Assembly: GCA_963779805.1 (NCBI GenBank)
Contig: CAVZZN010000009.1
Span: 62,001 to 126,000 of the forward strand
DNA length: 64,000 nt
Direction: 5' to 3'
Source: CAIWHR01 sp963779805
Lineage (GTDB): Bacteria; Pseudomonadota; Gammaproteobacteria; Burkholderiales; Casimicrobiaceae
Within the stretch, counting starts at the first letter, position 1, and each line of letters begins with the position of its first letter. The notes beneath the pieces are model-generated. The model was given only the letters and a program-made list of their open reading frames with translations, was not told the DNA's origin and did no database searches. The translations under genes and the position numbers were made by a program. Positions 48,558 through 58,015 of the stretch are shown in pieces.

Positions 48558-49692
48558 TCACGCATCCGGTGCCGCTGCGCAGGATGCAAGACCCTGCTGC
48601 AGCGCCTCGCGATCGAGATGCCGGCCGATGAACACGAGGCGGCTCGCGCGCGCCTCGCCCGGCTGCCACGGGCGTTGCAGCTCGCCTTCGAGCAGCATGT
48701 GCACGGCCTGGAACACGAGCCGTCGGTCCTGGCCCTTCACGTCGAGGATGCCCTTGGCGCGCAGGATGTCCGGCCCGCGCGTGGCGACGAGGTCTTCGAG
48801 CCAGCGACTCGCCTTCGCCTCGTCGAGCGGAACGTGCATGACGAGGGCGACGCTTCGGATGTCGCTGTCGTGCTCATGATCGTGCAACTCGCGGGCCTCG
48901 CGCGGCGAGGGCACTGCCGCATCGTGTCCGCCGCCGTGGCGATGATGCGCGTGGTCGCAGTGCCCGTCGTCGCAAGCGTCGTCGTGAGCGTGGACGCGCG
49001 ACGTCGCGGCGCCCGTCCAGGAAGTCGGGCTCGAGCGACACGATGCGCTCGAGATCGAACCCGCCGCGGCGAAGCACGCGCTCGAGCGGCACGTTCGAGC
49101 GTTGCGCGCGATGGATCGGCGCGAGCGGATTGAGCGCGCGCAGGCGAGCCTCGATCGTCGCGAGCTCCTCCTCGGACGCGAGCTCGACCTTGTTGAGCAC
49201 GATCTGGTCCGCGAAGGCGATCTGCTCCTGCGCCTCGCGGCTGTCCGAGAGTCGCAGCAGGACGTGGCGCGCATCGACGACCGTCGTCACCGAATCGAGC
49301 ACCGTGCGCGACTGCAGGAAGGGATCGACGAAGAACGTTTGCGCGACCGGCCCGGGATCCGCGAGCCCGGTGGTCTCGACCACGATGGCGTCGAACGGCT
49401 TGCGCATGGCGTCGGGCCGCTCGAGCAGCCCGTGCATGGTGCGGATGAGATCGCCGCGCACGGTGCAGCAGACGCAGCCGTTGTTCATCTCGAACAACTC
49501 CTCGTCCGCGTTCAGGATGAGATCGCCATCGATTCCCACCTCGCCGAATTCGTTCACGATCACCGCGTAGCGGCGGCCGTGGTCCTCCGCGAGGATCCGG
49601 TTGAGGAGCGTCGTCTTGCCTGCGCCGAGATAGCCGGTGAGCACGGTGACGGGAATTCTGTGCGCCCTCGCGCCTGCGGCTGCGGTGCTCAT
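48558..49692 (-). CDS. CobW/COG0523 G3E GTPase metallochaperone
   Basis: About 377 residues. Walker A TGYLGAGKTTLLNRIL, the metal-binding CVCC in NNGCVCCTVRGDL, switch ETTGLADPGPVAQTF and NKVE specificity motif; the linker is His/Asp/Cys-rich (HAHDDACDDGHCDHAHHRHGGGHD region). C-terminal CobW_C domain ends GRHLDREALQQGL. One-base shift near 49010. COG0523 proteins move zinc, cobalt or iron to client enzymes. Clients nearby could be the zinc alcohol dehydrogenases, LigJ or the iron oxygenase. Confidence 0.85.
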
Positions 49693-49726
49693 GGCTGTTC
49701 GCACATCGCCGGCTCGCGCCCTGCGC

Positions 49727-50834
49727 TCAGAGCCAGGGCATCAACGACGCGTGGATCACGTCCGGCACGCCCTGCCCGCCCACCGACTTGATCGCGAGAT
49801 CGACGTCCTTCAAGCCGAAGCGATGGGTCGTGATCTTCTCCAGCGGGAAGCGCTTCGACGCGAGCTGCTGCAGCGCGAGCTCGCACGCCTTGTAGCTGTG
49901 GCCGCGCGCGCTCTTGATGGTGATGAACTTGACGGTCATGCGCCCGATCGGGAAGTTGGGGAACTCCGCCATCTCGCCCTGCACGACCATCGTGCCGCCC
50001 TTGCGCTTCATCGCCTCGATGCCGAGCAGCACGGGGATCGTGCCGGCGCCGGCCGTGCAGTCGAGCACGACGTCGACGCCCTTGCCGCCGGTGATCTCGC
50101 GGATGCGCGCGAGCGGGTCTTCCTTGTGCACGTCGATGACGTGATCGGCGCCGAGCTCCTTCGCCACCTTGAGGCGCGCGCGCGTCCTTCGACGTGCCGG
50201 TCACGATGATGAGCGAGGCGCCGGCCTGCTTGCAGATCACCGTCTGCGACAGTCCCTGCTGGCCCGGCCCCTGGATGAGCACGGTCGAGTCGTAGCCCAC
50301 GCCGCCGTCGAAGAGCGACCACTCGACCCCATTGGCCATCGGCGTGACGAGCCCGGCGAGCTCGGGCGTGACGCCCTTCGGCACGTGATGCACCACCGAG
50401 TTCCAGGGCAGGTAGGCGTATTGGGCAAAACCGCCCCACAGGTGCGGCGCCTTGCGTGCGGAGGTGTAGCCGTAACGGATCGCGTCCGGGTTGTAGCGCC
50501 AGTCGGTGTTCTCGCAATGACGGTACTGCCCCTGATGGCACCACTCGCACTTGCCGCACGAGACGTAGTGCTCGACGAACACGAGATCGCCTTCCTTGAA
50601 GCCCTTGCGCGCGGTGAACTCGCGCCCGGCCTTGGCGATGTAGCCGATGTTCTCGTGGCCCATGATCACGGGCTCGTCGGAGGGCGGCGTCTTGTAGAGC
50701 TTGACGTCGGTGCCGCAGATGCCGGCCACTTCCATCTTCATGAGCGCGCCGTCGGCGGGAATCTCCGGCATCGGGAATTCCTGGATTTCCGTCCTGCCGG
50801 GGCCCGTCCTCACTGCGGCGAGTACCTTGTCCAT
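49727..50834 (-). CDS. Zinc-dependent medium-chain alcohol dehydrogenase (copy 2)
   Basis: About 368 residues after a one-base insertion near 50182. Catalytic zinc GICGTD and GHENIG, structural zinc CGKCEWCHQGQYRHC, Rossmann segment VLIQGPGQQGLSQTVICKQAG. Very similar in layout to copy 1 at 42511, including RGHSYKACELALQQLAS against RGHSYRSVELALQIIAS, so they are duplicates. GGAAGGA leader before ATG. It follows the Rieske oxygenase and a strong hairpin. Confidence 0.86.
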
Positions 50835-50925
50835 CGCTGTCCTTCCGTGCGCCGGCCCTGACGCGTGCCGGACGGCGAATGATGCCATGCGCGCGGGAGT
50901 GCAGCGCGCGTTTCCCAAGACGCAC

Positions 50926-50951
50926 GGGGGCTGCCGTCGCCGGCAGCCCCC
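50926..50951 (-). terminator. Perfect 11-bp stem-loop after the Rieske oxygenase gene
   Basis: GGGGGCTGCCG (50926-50936), loop TCGC, CGGCAGCCCCC (50941-50951). It lies 20 bp beyond the oxygenase stop on the minus strand, so the oxygenase is probably transcribed on its own or with reduced read-through into the alcohol dehydrogenase. No long T-run follows. Confidence 0.6.
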
Positions 50952-50971
50952 TCGAAGCTATGCGGATGAGG

Positions 50972-52259
50972 TCAGACGGTGGTCTGGGCCACGCCTTCCT
51001 TCGCCAGCAGCGCGTCCTTCGCGGCTTCCTTGAAGGCCGCGTCCGGGCGGCAGGATCACGGAGGCCGAGCGCACGCGGTGATGCGCGGGGTCACGCCCAG
51101 GCGGCAGCGTGCCGTTCTTGACGAGCGCCTGCGCGCACTTCATCAGGCGGTGGCGCGCCATGATGATGCCGTTGTCGGTCGACACCAGGTTTTCCTTGGT
51201 GCGGTCCTGGATCGGGCCCATGCTTTCCTGCACCGACGCATCCTGCATCGCGAAGCCTTCGATGCCGCTGTAGCTGCGGCCCTCCTTCTGGGCCTGGCGG
51301 TCCATCAGGTAATCGTTGTCCTTGTTCGCGAGCGGACGGAACGTGCCGGGGACGAACTTGACGTGCACGCCGTGGCCATCCTCCATCGCCTTGCGCTCGT
51401 CCGCGGTGAGCGCTCGCGTGGGGTGGTAGTCGTAGCTCCACGCCCAGCAGTTCTCGTCGTCGATCGGGATCCAGAAGTGCCCGTGCATCGGATGGTCGGC
51501 GCGCGGCGGGATCACCGTGAAGCACGGCATGACCCATTGCGTGATGCGCCAGTAGAAGTTGCCGTCCTCGGCGTTGCGGCGCGCGCCGATCAGCAGCCCG
51601 CCGTCGGATTCGACGACCTCGAACTTGGGCGCCGAGTCGCGCAGGTTGTACTGGTTGCCCCTGGCGCCCTTGAACAGCGGATCGCTGTTGATCGCGCCGC
51701 GGTGCAGGAACGACACGTGGCTCGAATCGATGCCGCCTTCCATCGCCTGCAGGTAGTTGCACTCCTGCAGGCGCTTCGACATGAACGACTGGTTGGCCGG
51801 CACGGTGGCGAACTCGTACTCGGGCACCGGGGGCTGCTGGTCCTTCGGCCCCATGTAGGTCCACAGCACGCCGCCGCGCTCGACGAGCGGATACGCGGTC
51901 AGCTTGATCTTCTGGCAGAAGCCGCTTTCGACCGGCTCGCTCGGCACTTCGGTGCACTGGCCGGTGACGTCGTACTTCCAGCCGTGGTACGGGCAGCGGA
52001 TGCCGCCTTCCTCGTTGCGGCCGAACCACAGCGACACGCCGCGATGGGCACAGAATTCGTCGATGAGGCCGAGCTTGCCCTCGCTGTCGCGGAAGGCGAT
52101 GAGGCGCTCCGACAGGAGCTGCACGCGCACGGGCGGACAGTCGTTCTCCGGCAGCTCCTCGGCGAGCAGGGCGGGAATCCAGTAGCGGCGGAAGAGCTCG
52201 CCCATCGGGGTTCCCGGGCCGGTCTGGGTCAGCAGGTCGTTCTGTTCGCGCTTAAGCAT
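50972..52259 (-). CDS. Rieske aromatic-ring oxygenase, phthalate 4,5-dioxygenase-like
   Basis: About 428 residues. Starts MLKREQNDLLTQTGPGTPMG like the phthalate dioxygenase oxygenase subunit. Rieske cluster ligands C70/H72 and C89/H92 (CAHR, CPYHGW); mononuclear iron His pair in DSSHVSFLH (181, 186). A one-base insertion near 51045 is inferred, giving the C-terminus KDALLAKEGVAQTTV. ATG supported by a GGAGGAG site. It would dihydroxylate or demethylate an aromatic acid, with electrons perhaps from the divergent ferredoxin, since no reductase is visible. Promoter on the minus strand at 52389-52416. Confidence 0.83.
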
Positions 52260-52388
52260 GAGACTCTCTCCTCCAGCAATTCGGGGCGCGCAGGCAGCGA
52301 TGTTGGGTAGTGCGGGGAAGTGGCCGGAACTGTTGGGACCGACGGCGTTCCGCAATGCGGGACGCTGTTCCGGCGACACAAAATCAAG

Positions 52389-52416
52389 GTTATCATCGCG
52401 TTTCGCGCAGTGTCAA
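52389..52416 (-). promoter_or_regulatory. Candidate sigma70 promoter of the Rieske oxygenase
   Basis: On the minus strand a consensus -35 TTGACA (52411-52416) is 16 bp from GATAAC (52389-52394). It lies about 125 bp upstream of the oxygenase ATG in the only A/T-rich stretch of this region. Confidence 0.5.
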
Positions 52417-52423
52417 CGCGATG
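52394..52423. promoter_or_regulatory. 9-bp inverted repeat overlapping the Rieske promoter
   Basis: CATCGCGTT (52394-52402) and AACGCGATG (52415-52423), perfect arms with a 12-bp spacer (about two helical turns between centres). It overlaps the -35 and the spacer of the minus-strand promoter and lies between the divergent oxygenase and ferredoxin genes; a candidate operator for an aromatic-responsive regulator not encoded in this window. Confidence 0.5.
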
Positions 52424-52513
52424 TTGCGTTTTCCTGCGGCGAATCAAGCGTCGCGACCCGTCCTCTGGCATGTCCTATGCTGCGGGTCCGCCAGAACCAC
52501 GAGGACCCTTTCG

Positions 52514-52852
52514 ATGAGCTCGACCGGCAATCTCGTTGTGCTTTGCGACACCGCCGAAGTGCCGGAAGGCGAGGCGCTCAAGGTGGAGCCTGCCGGCTAC
52601 GTCCTCGCCGTCTTCAATCTCGGCGGCAAGTTCTTCGTCATCGACGACCAGTGCACGCATGGCCCCGGGTCGCTGTCGGAAAGTCCCGTCGAGGGCGACG
52701 TGGTGGAGTGCAACTTCCACAACGGCGCGTTCAACATCATCACCGGCGAGGTGGTCGCTCCGCCGTGCATTGTCCCGATCCGCACCTACAAGGTCGTCGT
52801 GCAGGACGGGAAGGTGTGCATCGACCCCGAGCGCTCGGCTACCGACGACTGA
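52514..52852 (+). CDS. Rieske-type [2Fe-2S] ferredoxin
   Basis: 112-residue electron carrier for ring-hydroxylating oxygenases. Cluster ligands in DQCTHGPGSLSES (CxH) and VECNFHNGAFN (CxxH), flanked by EVPEGEALKVEPAGYVLAVF and a terminal VPIRTYKVVVQDGKVCID strand typical of biphenyl/naphthalene ferredoxins. Divergent from the Rieske oxygenase, with a shared intergenic dyad. GAGGA leader 9 bp before the ATG. Confidence 0.88.
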   Translation: MSSTGNLVVLCDTAEVPEGEALKVEPAGYVLAVFNLGGKFFVIDDQCTHGPGSLSESPVEGDVVECNFHNGAFNIITGEVVAPPCIVPIRTYKVVVQDGKVCIDPERSATDD

Positions 52853-52901
52853 AGCCGCGCCGCGGCATTCGCCGCTTGTCGGCAGCGCATTGACCCAGCC
52901 G

Positions 52902-53358
52902 TCAGAGAATGCCCGGGATCCAGCGCTTCACGCGCGCGGCGTAGGCGGCGTAGGCGGAGCCGAACAGCGTGCGCAGCTGCGCTTCGTCCTCCTGCGCGCG
53001 GCGATCGAACCACGGCAAGTGGAAGACGAACAGGACCGCCCCCGCCCACGAGGCAAAGGTGAGCGCGAGCCCGAGCATGAAGATGAGGTGGCCGAGGTAC
53101 ATCGGATTGCGGGTGTAGCGGTACGGACCGGTGGTGACGAGGCGCTCGGGCGGCACCGACATCCCCGGCCCGCCGCCACCGTGCGCGAGGCGATAGTTGC
53201 CGACGAGGCGATACTGCAGGTAGCCCCACGCGAGCATCGGCGCGAACCACGGCACCACGCGCGGCCACCCCTCGTGCAGCGCGGCCTCGATCAGCACGAC
53301 GAGCACGGGGTAGAGCGACGAACGTGCGGTTCGACGTGCTCTTCAGCCAGCGGCGCAC
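52902..53358 (-). CDS. Membrane protein of the isoprenylcysteine/phospholipid methyltransferase family
   Basis: About 151 residues, four to five membrane helices, with the family motif TGPYRYTRNPMYLGHLIFMLG and a C-terminal RRAQEDEAQLRTLFGSAYAAYAARVKRWIP. One-base shift near 53310 joins an N-terminal segment VRRWLKSTSNRTFVAL. The GTG start is uncertain. Related proteins methylate isoprenyl-cysteine or lipids, but bacterial members are mostly uncharacterised. Confidence 0.7.
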
Positions 53359-53393
53359 GCTGCCGTATTGCCCGATCGTTCTCTCCTTGCGTC

Positions 53394-53415
53394 GACCCCG
53401 GGTCAACCCTGGGTC
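53394..53415. repeat. Tandem 11-bp palindromes, locus 5
   Basis: GACCCCGGGTC followed directly by AACCCTGGGTC, same 11-bp spacing and ACYCNGRGT-type core as loci 1 and 2. The MFS stop codon is inside the element, as for the MaoC gene at locus 1. Confidence 0.7.
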
Positions 53416-54651
53416 TCTTCCGACCCGCTCGGCATGAAGAAGATGAAGAGGTTGGCGATCGACGATCGTGCCGGCGAGGAAGTAGAACGTCGCTCATCAG
53501 TCCGTAGCGGTCCGCGATGATGCCGCCGATGAGCGGGCCGACCGCCGAGCCGAGCGACTGCGTGCGCGAACAGCACGCCGATGCTGGTGCCGCCCATCTT
53601 CTTCGGCGTGGTTTCGAGCAGCCATGCCTGCAGCACCGGCCGGATCGCGTACAGGAAGAAGCCGAGCACGGCGATCAGCACGACGAAGCCGAGCGAATGC
53701 CCCGCGAACGTCATGACGAGCAGGACGACGGCGGTCATCGCCATGCTCGTCATCATGACGCTGCGCCGGCCCATGCGGTCCGAGAGGTGACCCGCGATCG
53801 GCGCGGCGGCGAAGCCCGCGGCCTGCAGCGCGAACATGCACGCGCCCACCCAGAACGGCGAATAGTCCATCTCGTAGGCGAGATAGACCGGCAGGAACGT
53901 GAGCAGCGCGTTCTGCGTCATCGAGCGGAAGGCGGAGCGACGTCGACAGCAGGATCAGGCCGCGGTTGCGAAAGAGCGCCGGCACGCCGCGAAAATACTC
54001 GGCGACTGCTCTGCCCGTCGGTCCTGCCGCCGCCCTTGCGCGAGGCGACGGTGAGGGTGCCGAGGACAGCGAAGATCAGCACCGAGATCACGATGCCCGG
54101 GCACGACGTTGCCGATCACGATCGTGCGCCAGCTGAACGCTGGCGAGCAGCGCACCGATCACGATGCGGCGCGAGCGCGTCGCCGACGTTGCCGCCCATG
54201 CCGTGCAGCGACAGCACGAGGCCCTTGCGCTCGGGATAGCGATCGCGCGAGCGTCGGGATCGCCGTCGGATGCCACAGGTTGTTGCCGATGCCCACCAGC
54301 GCGACGCAGACGAGCAGCAGCCAGTAGCTGTGCACGAAGCCCATCAGCAGGTACGGCACGCCGACCCAGAACAGCGAGATCGCCATCAGCAGGCCCTTGC
54401 GGCCCACGGTGTCGACCACCATGCCGCCCGGGCACGTTGGAGACGGCGCCCGGCGACGTACTGGCACGTCATGATGAGGCCGATCTCGCTGAACGAGAGC
54501 CCCAGCTCCTTGCCGATCAGCGGCAGCAGCAGGTAGAACGTCGCCGGGTACCAGTGCGTCAGGCTGTGGCCGAGGGTGATCAGCCACACGTCGCGAAACG
54601 ACTTGCGCGGCGCGAGGAGCCCTCGACGGCGGTGATCGCGCGGTCATGCAT
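53403..54651 (-). CDS. MFS transporter, heavily frame-shifted
   Basis: Twelve-helix major facilitator protein of about 410 residues. Recognisable pieces in order: FRDVWLITLGHSLTHWYPATFYLLLPLIG, GLSFSEIGLIMTCQY, GGMVVDTVGRKGLLMAI (MFS motif A-like), WLLLVCVALVGIGNNLWHPTAIP, then TFLPVYLAYEMDYSPFWVGACMFALQAAG, AGHLSDRMGRRSVMMTSM and FLYAIRPVLQAWLLE. Many one-base shifts, clustered at 53460-53540 and 53930-54440, split it; this is the worst-damaged gene of the window. It resembles fosmidomycin-resistance or nitrate/aromatic MFS types, not decided. It could be a real pseudogene, but its neighbours show the same artefact. Confidence 0.7.
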
Positions 54652-54662
54652 TCCCGCGACGA

Positions 54663-55730
54663 CTACTTGCGGCCGCCCTTGATGATGATCTCGTCGTAGA
54701 GCTTGCCCCACTTGTCGAGCTCGTCGAGCGTCTTGGTGGCATCGACGATCTTGTACGGCATGTCCTTGAGCGGCGAGGCGATCGTGCTGTTGATCGGCAC
54801 GTAGTTCATGCCGAGCATCGCCTGCTGCGCCTCGCCCAGGAAGTAGTCGTACCAGAGGGCCGCCGCGGCCGGATGCGGCGCCTGTCGTGCGATGCCTTGT
54901 CCGTTGCCGCGCGCGACGGCGGGATCGAGCGCGATCCAGTCGATGGGCGCGCCCTTCTTCTTCGCGCTCTCGGCCATGTAGTTGTAGACGGTGAGTGCGA
55001 GCGGCACCTCGCCCGACACCACGAGGTTCGTGAGCAGCGTGTGGCCCTTGCGCACCGAGATGCCGTTCTTCGCGACGAGGTCGCGGAAGAACTGCAGGCC
55101 CTTCTCCTCGCCGCCCATCGACAGCGCCACCGTCGAGAACCATTCCTGGTCCTCGACCTCGATGCCGAGCCTGCCCTTCCAGCGCGGATCGAGCAGATCG
55201 CGATACGTCTTCGGCAGCTCGTCCTTCTTCACGAGGTTGGTGTTGTACGCCTGCACCCACACCGTGAGCAGCGTCGTCGCCCATTCGCGGTGCGCGGGCA
55301 CCGCGCCGGGCAGGAGCTGCTTGAACAGCGGCGAGCTCACGGGCTGGAGCACCTTCTCGCGGTGCAGCGCTTCCATCTCGGGCGCACTCATGTGGATGAG
55401 GTCGACGTCGTAGCGCCGCGCCGCGGCTTCCGTGAGCGTGCGCTGCAGCACCTTCTCGGTGCTCGCGCGCCAGGTACGCACCTTGACGCCGTACTTCTTC
55501 TCGAACGGGTCCACGACGGGCGGAATGTCCTTCTCGGCGAAGGACGTGTACCACGTGAACGTGCCCTCCTTCTTCGCGGCCGCGACGAGGCGCTCGGTGC
55601 GGTCCGCGCCTTCGTAGGTGAGGAGCGATGCGTCCGGAGCCGCCTGCGCGAGTGCCGGTACGGAAGCGAGCGCGGGCAGGGCGGCAAGCGCGCGAAGGGC
55701 GTCGCGGCGGGTGTAGCGTCGAGTCGTCAT
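54663..55730 (-). CDS. Periplasmic solute-binding protein, Fe(III)/AfuA-like family (paralogue 2)
   Basis: 355 residues, intact. Tat-type signal MTTRRYTRRDALRALAALP ending at ALA. Shared segments: FEKKYGVKVRTWRAS, VQAYNTNLVKKDELPKTYRDLLDPRWKG, ISVRKGHTLLTNLV, VPLALTVYNYMAES. GGAGAA ribosome site before the ATG. Lies between the MFS and cyclodeaminase genes with no permease or ATPase. Confidence 0.87.
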   Translation of the reverse strand: MTTRRYTRRDALRALAALPALASVPALAQAAPDASLLTYEGADRTERLVAAAKKEGTFTWYTSFAEKDIPPVVDPFEKKYGVKVRTWRASTEKVLQRTLTEAAARRYDVDLIHMSAPEMEALHREKVLQPVSSPLFKQLLPGAVPAHREWATTLLTVWVQAYNTNLVKKDELPKTYRDLLDPRWKGRLGIEVEDQEWFSTVALSMGGEEKGLQFFRDLVAKNGISVRKGHTLLTNLVVSGEVPLALTVYNYMAESAKKKGAPIDWIALDPAVARGNGQGIARQAPHPAAAALWYDYFLGEAQQAMLGMNYVPINSTIASPLKDMPYKIVDATKTLDELDKWGKLYDEIIIKGGRK

Positions 55731-55777
55731 GCTGTTCTCCTTTGCTGCTGCCGGGCTCTTGCGATGCCCCGCGTTCG

Positions 55778-56933
55778 TCAATCCCGCACGTCCTGCAGGA
55801 ACCATTCGGTGGGGAGGTCGTGGCCGAGGCCGCGTCGCCTCGCTTCCTCGTATACCGCCGCGGCAACGGCGTAGAACTGCGCACCCTGGATGTTGCCGCG
55901 CTCGGAATACGTGATGTCCGACGCGCTGCGCCGTCCGGGGTGGCGGCCGGCGAGCACGTCGGCGTACGTCGTCTCGGTGCCCGAGCCGCGCAATGCAATG
56001 CCGATCGCGCCGGATCCGCTTTCATCGCGGGCCTGGCCGGTGACCACCGGCGCGCGCCGGCCGCCGCGCACCTCGCCCCAGACCGGATCCTGCGGTCGCG
56101 CGAGGTAGCCCAGGTACTCGTCCGCGGTTCCGAGCTCGGGACGCCCGACCGGCGCGGGCGAGGTGCCGAGGCGCAGCGTGACGTCGAAACGCCCGCGCGC
56201 ATCGTCCGCGGGACGCCCGCCGATCGAGATCACGTGCATGCCGGGCGCGAGCCATGCGCCGCGCAGCACCGGGACTGCGGAGTCCGTGCACGCGGCGACG
56301 ATGTCCGCGTCGCGGCACGCCTCTTCCGGGGTGTCGACCGCCGCCGCGGGAACGTCGATGCCGCTCCTGCATCTCGCGCGCAAACGTCCGCCGGTGCGTC
56401 CGGCGTCGGGCTGTACACCGCGATGCGCGTGATCTCCCGCACCTCGCGCAGCGCATCGACGTGGGCGCGCGCCATTCCCCCCGAGCCGAGCATGCCGAGG
56501 CGCATCGGTCCCCTGCGCGCCATGATGTCGGTCGCCGATCGCGCTGTCGGCGGCCACGCGCATGTGCTGCAGCACGCCGTCGTTGATCAGCGCGAGCGGC
56601 AGGCCCGTCTCGATCTCGCGTGAGCAGGATGAGGCCGCAGAAGAGGCCGGGGCGGCCGCAGAACTTCTCCTGCGTGTGCGCGCCGTTGCGCCGCTCCTCG
56701 TGCACCACGTCCGATTTCATGCGGATCGCGAAGTAGCCGCGCGTCGAGCCGCCTTCCATCGTGCCCCACTGGTACACGCGCCCGGGGGTCGAGGTGGGAA
56801 TGCGCACGTCGATGCGCGGCCGGCAGACCGCCTCGCCCGTCGCGAGATCGCGATACGCGGCAGCCAGCGCCTGGCGCGTCATCGCCGGCGTGAGCACCTG
56901 CGCCACGACGTTGTTGTCGATGAGGAGCGTCAT
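55778..56933 (-). CDS. Ornithine cyclodeaminase/mu-crystallin-family protein
   Basis: About 380 residues across several one-base shifts (near 56620, 56530, 56370 and others). Family segments: MTLLIDNNVVAQVLTPAMTRQALAAAYRDLATGEAV, CRPRIDVRIP, YFAIRMKSDVVHE, LINDGVLQHMRVAADSAIG, RRGPMRLGMLGSGGMARAHVDALREVREI (NAD-binding), ADIVAACTDSAVPV and PGMHVISIGG. Members include ornithine cyclodeaminase, alanine dehydrogenase and ketimine reductases, so the substrate is open. ATG overlaps the stop of the preceding binding-protein gene (ATGA), an unusual pairing. Confidence 0.75.
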
Positions 56934-57985
56934 CGCGCGGCGCCGCGCAGCGTCGCTTCGTACAGGCGCGTCCAGCGATCGGCCTCGGTGAGCACCGCGC
57001 CTGCATCGAGCACACGCACGCGCATGCCCGCGAGCGGCGACTTCTCGCTGCGCACCGCGGGGATGTACGCCATGTCCGCGAGGAGCGGCTGCGCATCGGT
57101 GAGCATGTACTCGTAGAACAGCAGCGCCGCGTTGGGATGCGGCGCCTTGCGCATGATCCCGATCGCGTTCGCGCGCACGACGGCGGGCTCGAGGACGAAC
57201 CAGTCGATCGGCGCGCCCTTGCGCTTCAACTGCTCGGGCATGTAGCTGTGCACGGTCAGCGCGAGCGGCACCTCGCCTGACGCCACCATGTTGGTCAGCA
57301 CCGAGTTGCCGGTGCGCACCGACACCCCGTTCGTCGCGACGAGGTCCTGGAAGAACTTCAGACCGCGGGCCTCGCCCATGTCCTGCACGACGGCCTGGAA
57401 CCACTCCTGGTTCTTGGCTTCGATCCCGAGCCTGCCCTTCCAGCGCGGGTCGAGCAGGTCGGCGAGCGTGCGCGGCAGCTCCTCGCGCTTCACCTTCTCC
57501 GTGTTGTAGGCCTGCGCGAACAGGTTGAGATACACCGGCGCGTATTCGCGATGCGCGGGCAGTGCGCCCTCGACGAGGCTCGGATGCGCCGCGGACCGGA
57601 TGTCCTGCAGCAGGCCCTCGTCGTGCAAGGCCTCGAGCTCCGGCGCGCCGAGGATCAGCGCGTCGACGTCGTGTCGGTTCGCCTTGGCTTCCGCCAGCGC
57701 CCGGGCGAGCACCTTGTCGCTGCCCGCGCGCCAGACGTGCAGCTTGACGCCGTAGCGACGTTCGAAATCGGCGATCAGGCGCTCGAGGTTGGCGGGCGGC
57801 ACGGTCGTGTAGAGCGTGACCGTGCCTTCCTTGCGCGCGCCCGGTGCGAGGCGCGCGATGCGATCAGCGGTGGCGCTGTGCGCGAGCTCGGCGAGTACCG
57901 CGACCTGCGCAGGCGCGGGCGCAACGAAGCACGCGCTGGCCGCGGCCAGCCAGGCGGCGACCCACGACGTCCTCATCGCGCGCAC
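56930..57985 (-). CDS. Periplasmic solute-binding protein, Fe(III)/AfuA-like family (paralogue 3)
   Basis: 351 residues, intact. Signal peptide MRTSWVAAWLAAASACFVAPAPAQ. Shared segments: FERRYGVKLHVWRAGSDKVLARALAEAKANRHDVD, QAYNTEKVKREELPRTLADLLDPRWKGRLGIEAKN, NGVSVRTGNSVLTNMVASGEVPLALTVHSY. The most divergent of the set. Translationally coupled to the cyclodeaminase gene, which may indicate an amino-acid-like ligand. Confidence 0.86.
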   Translation of the reverse strand: MRAMRTSWVAAWLAAASACFVAPAPAQVAVLAELAHSATADRIARLAPGARKEGTVTLYTTVPPANLERLIADFERRYGVKLHVWRAGSDKVLARALAEAKANRHDVDALILGAPELEALHDEGLLQDIRSAAHPSLVEGALPAHREYAPVYLNLFAQAYNTEKVKREELPRTLADLLDPRWKGRLGIEAKNQEWFQAVVQDMGEARGLKFFQDLVATNGVSVRTGNSVLTNMVASGEVPLALTVHSYMPEQLKRKGAPIDWFVLEPAVVRANAIGIMRKAPHPNAALLFYEYMLTDAQPLLADMAYIPAVRSEKSPLAGMRVRVLDAGAVLTEADRWTRLYEATLRGAAR

Positions 57986-58015
57986 TTCCGCCGCGCTGCG
58001 GATGCCCGCACGCCG

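Noticed and set aside
53403..54651. MFS gene as a genuine pseudogene
   Set aside because: It has many shifts, but the same kind of one-base duplications breaks essential-looking neighbours, and helix sequences are otherwise well preserved; artefact is the simpler reading, not proven.
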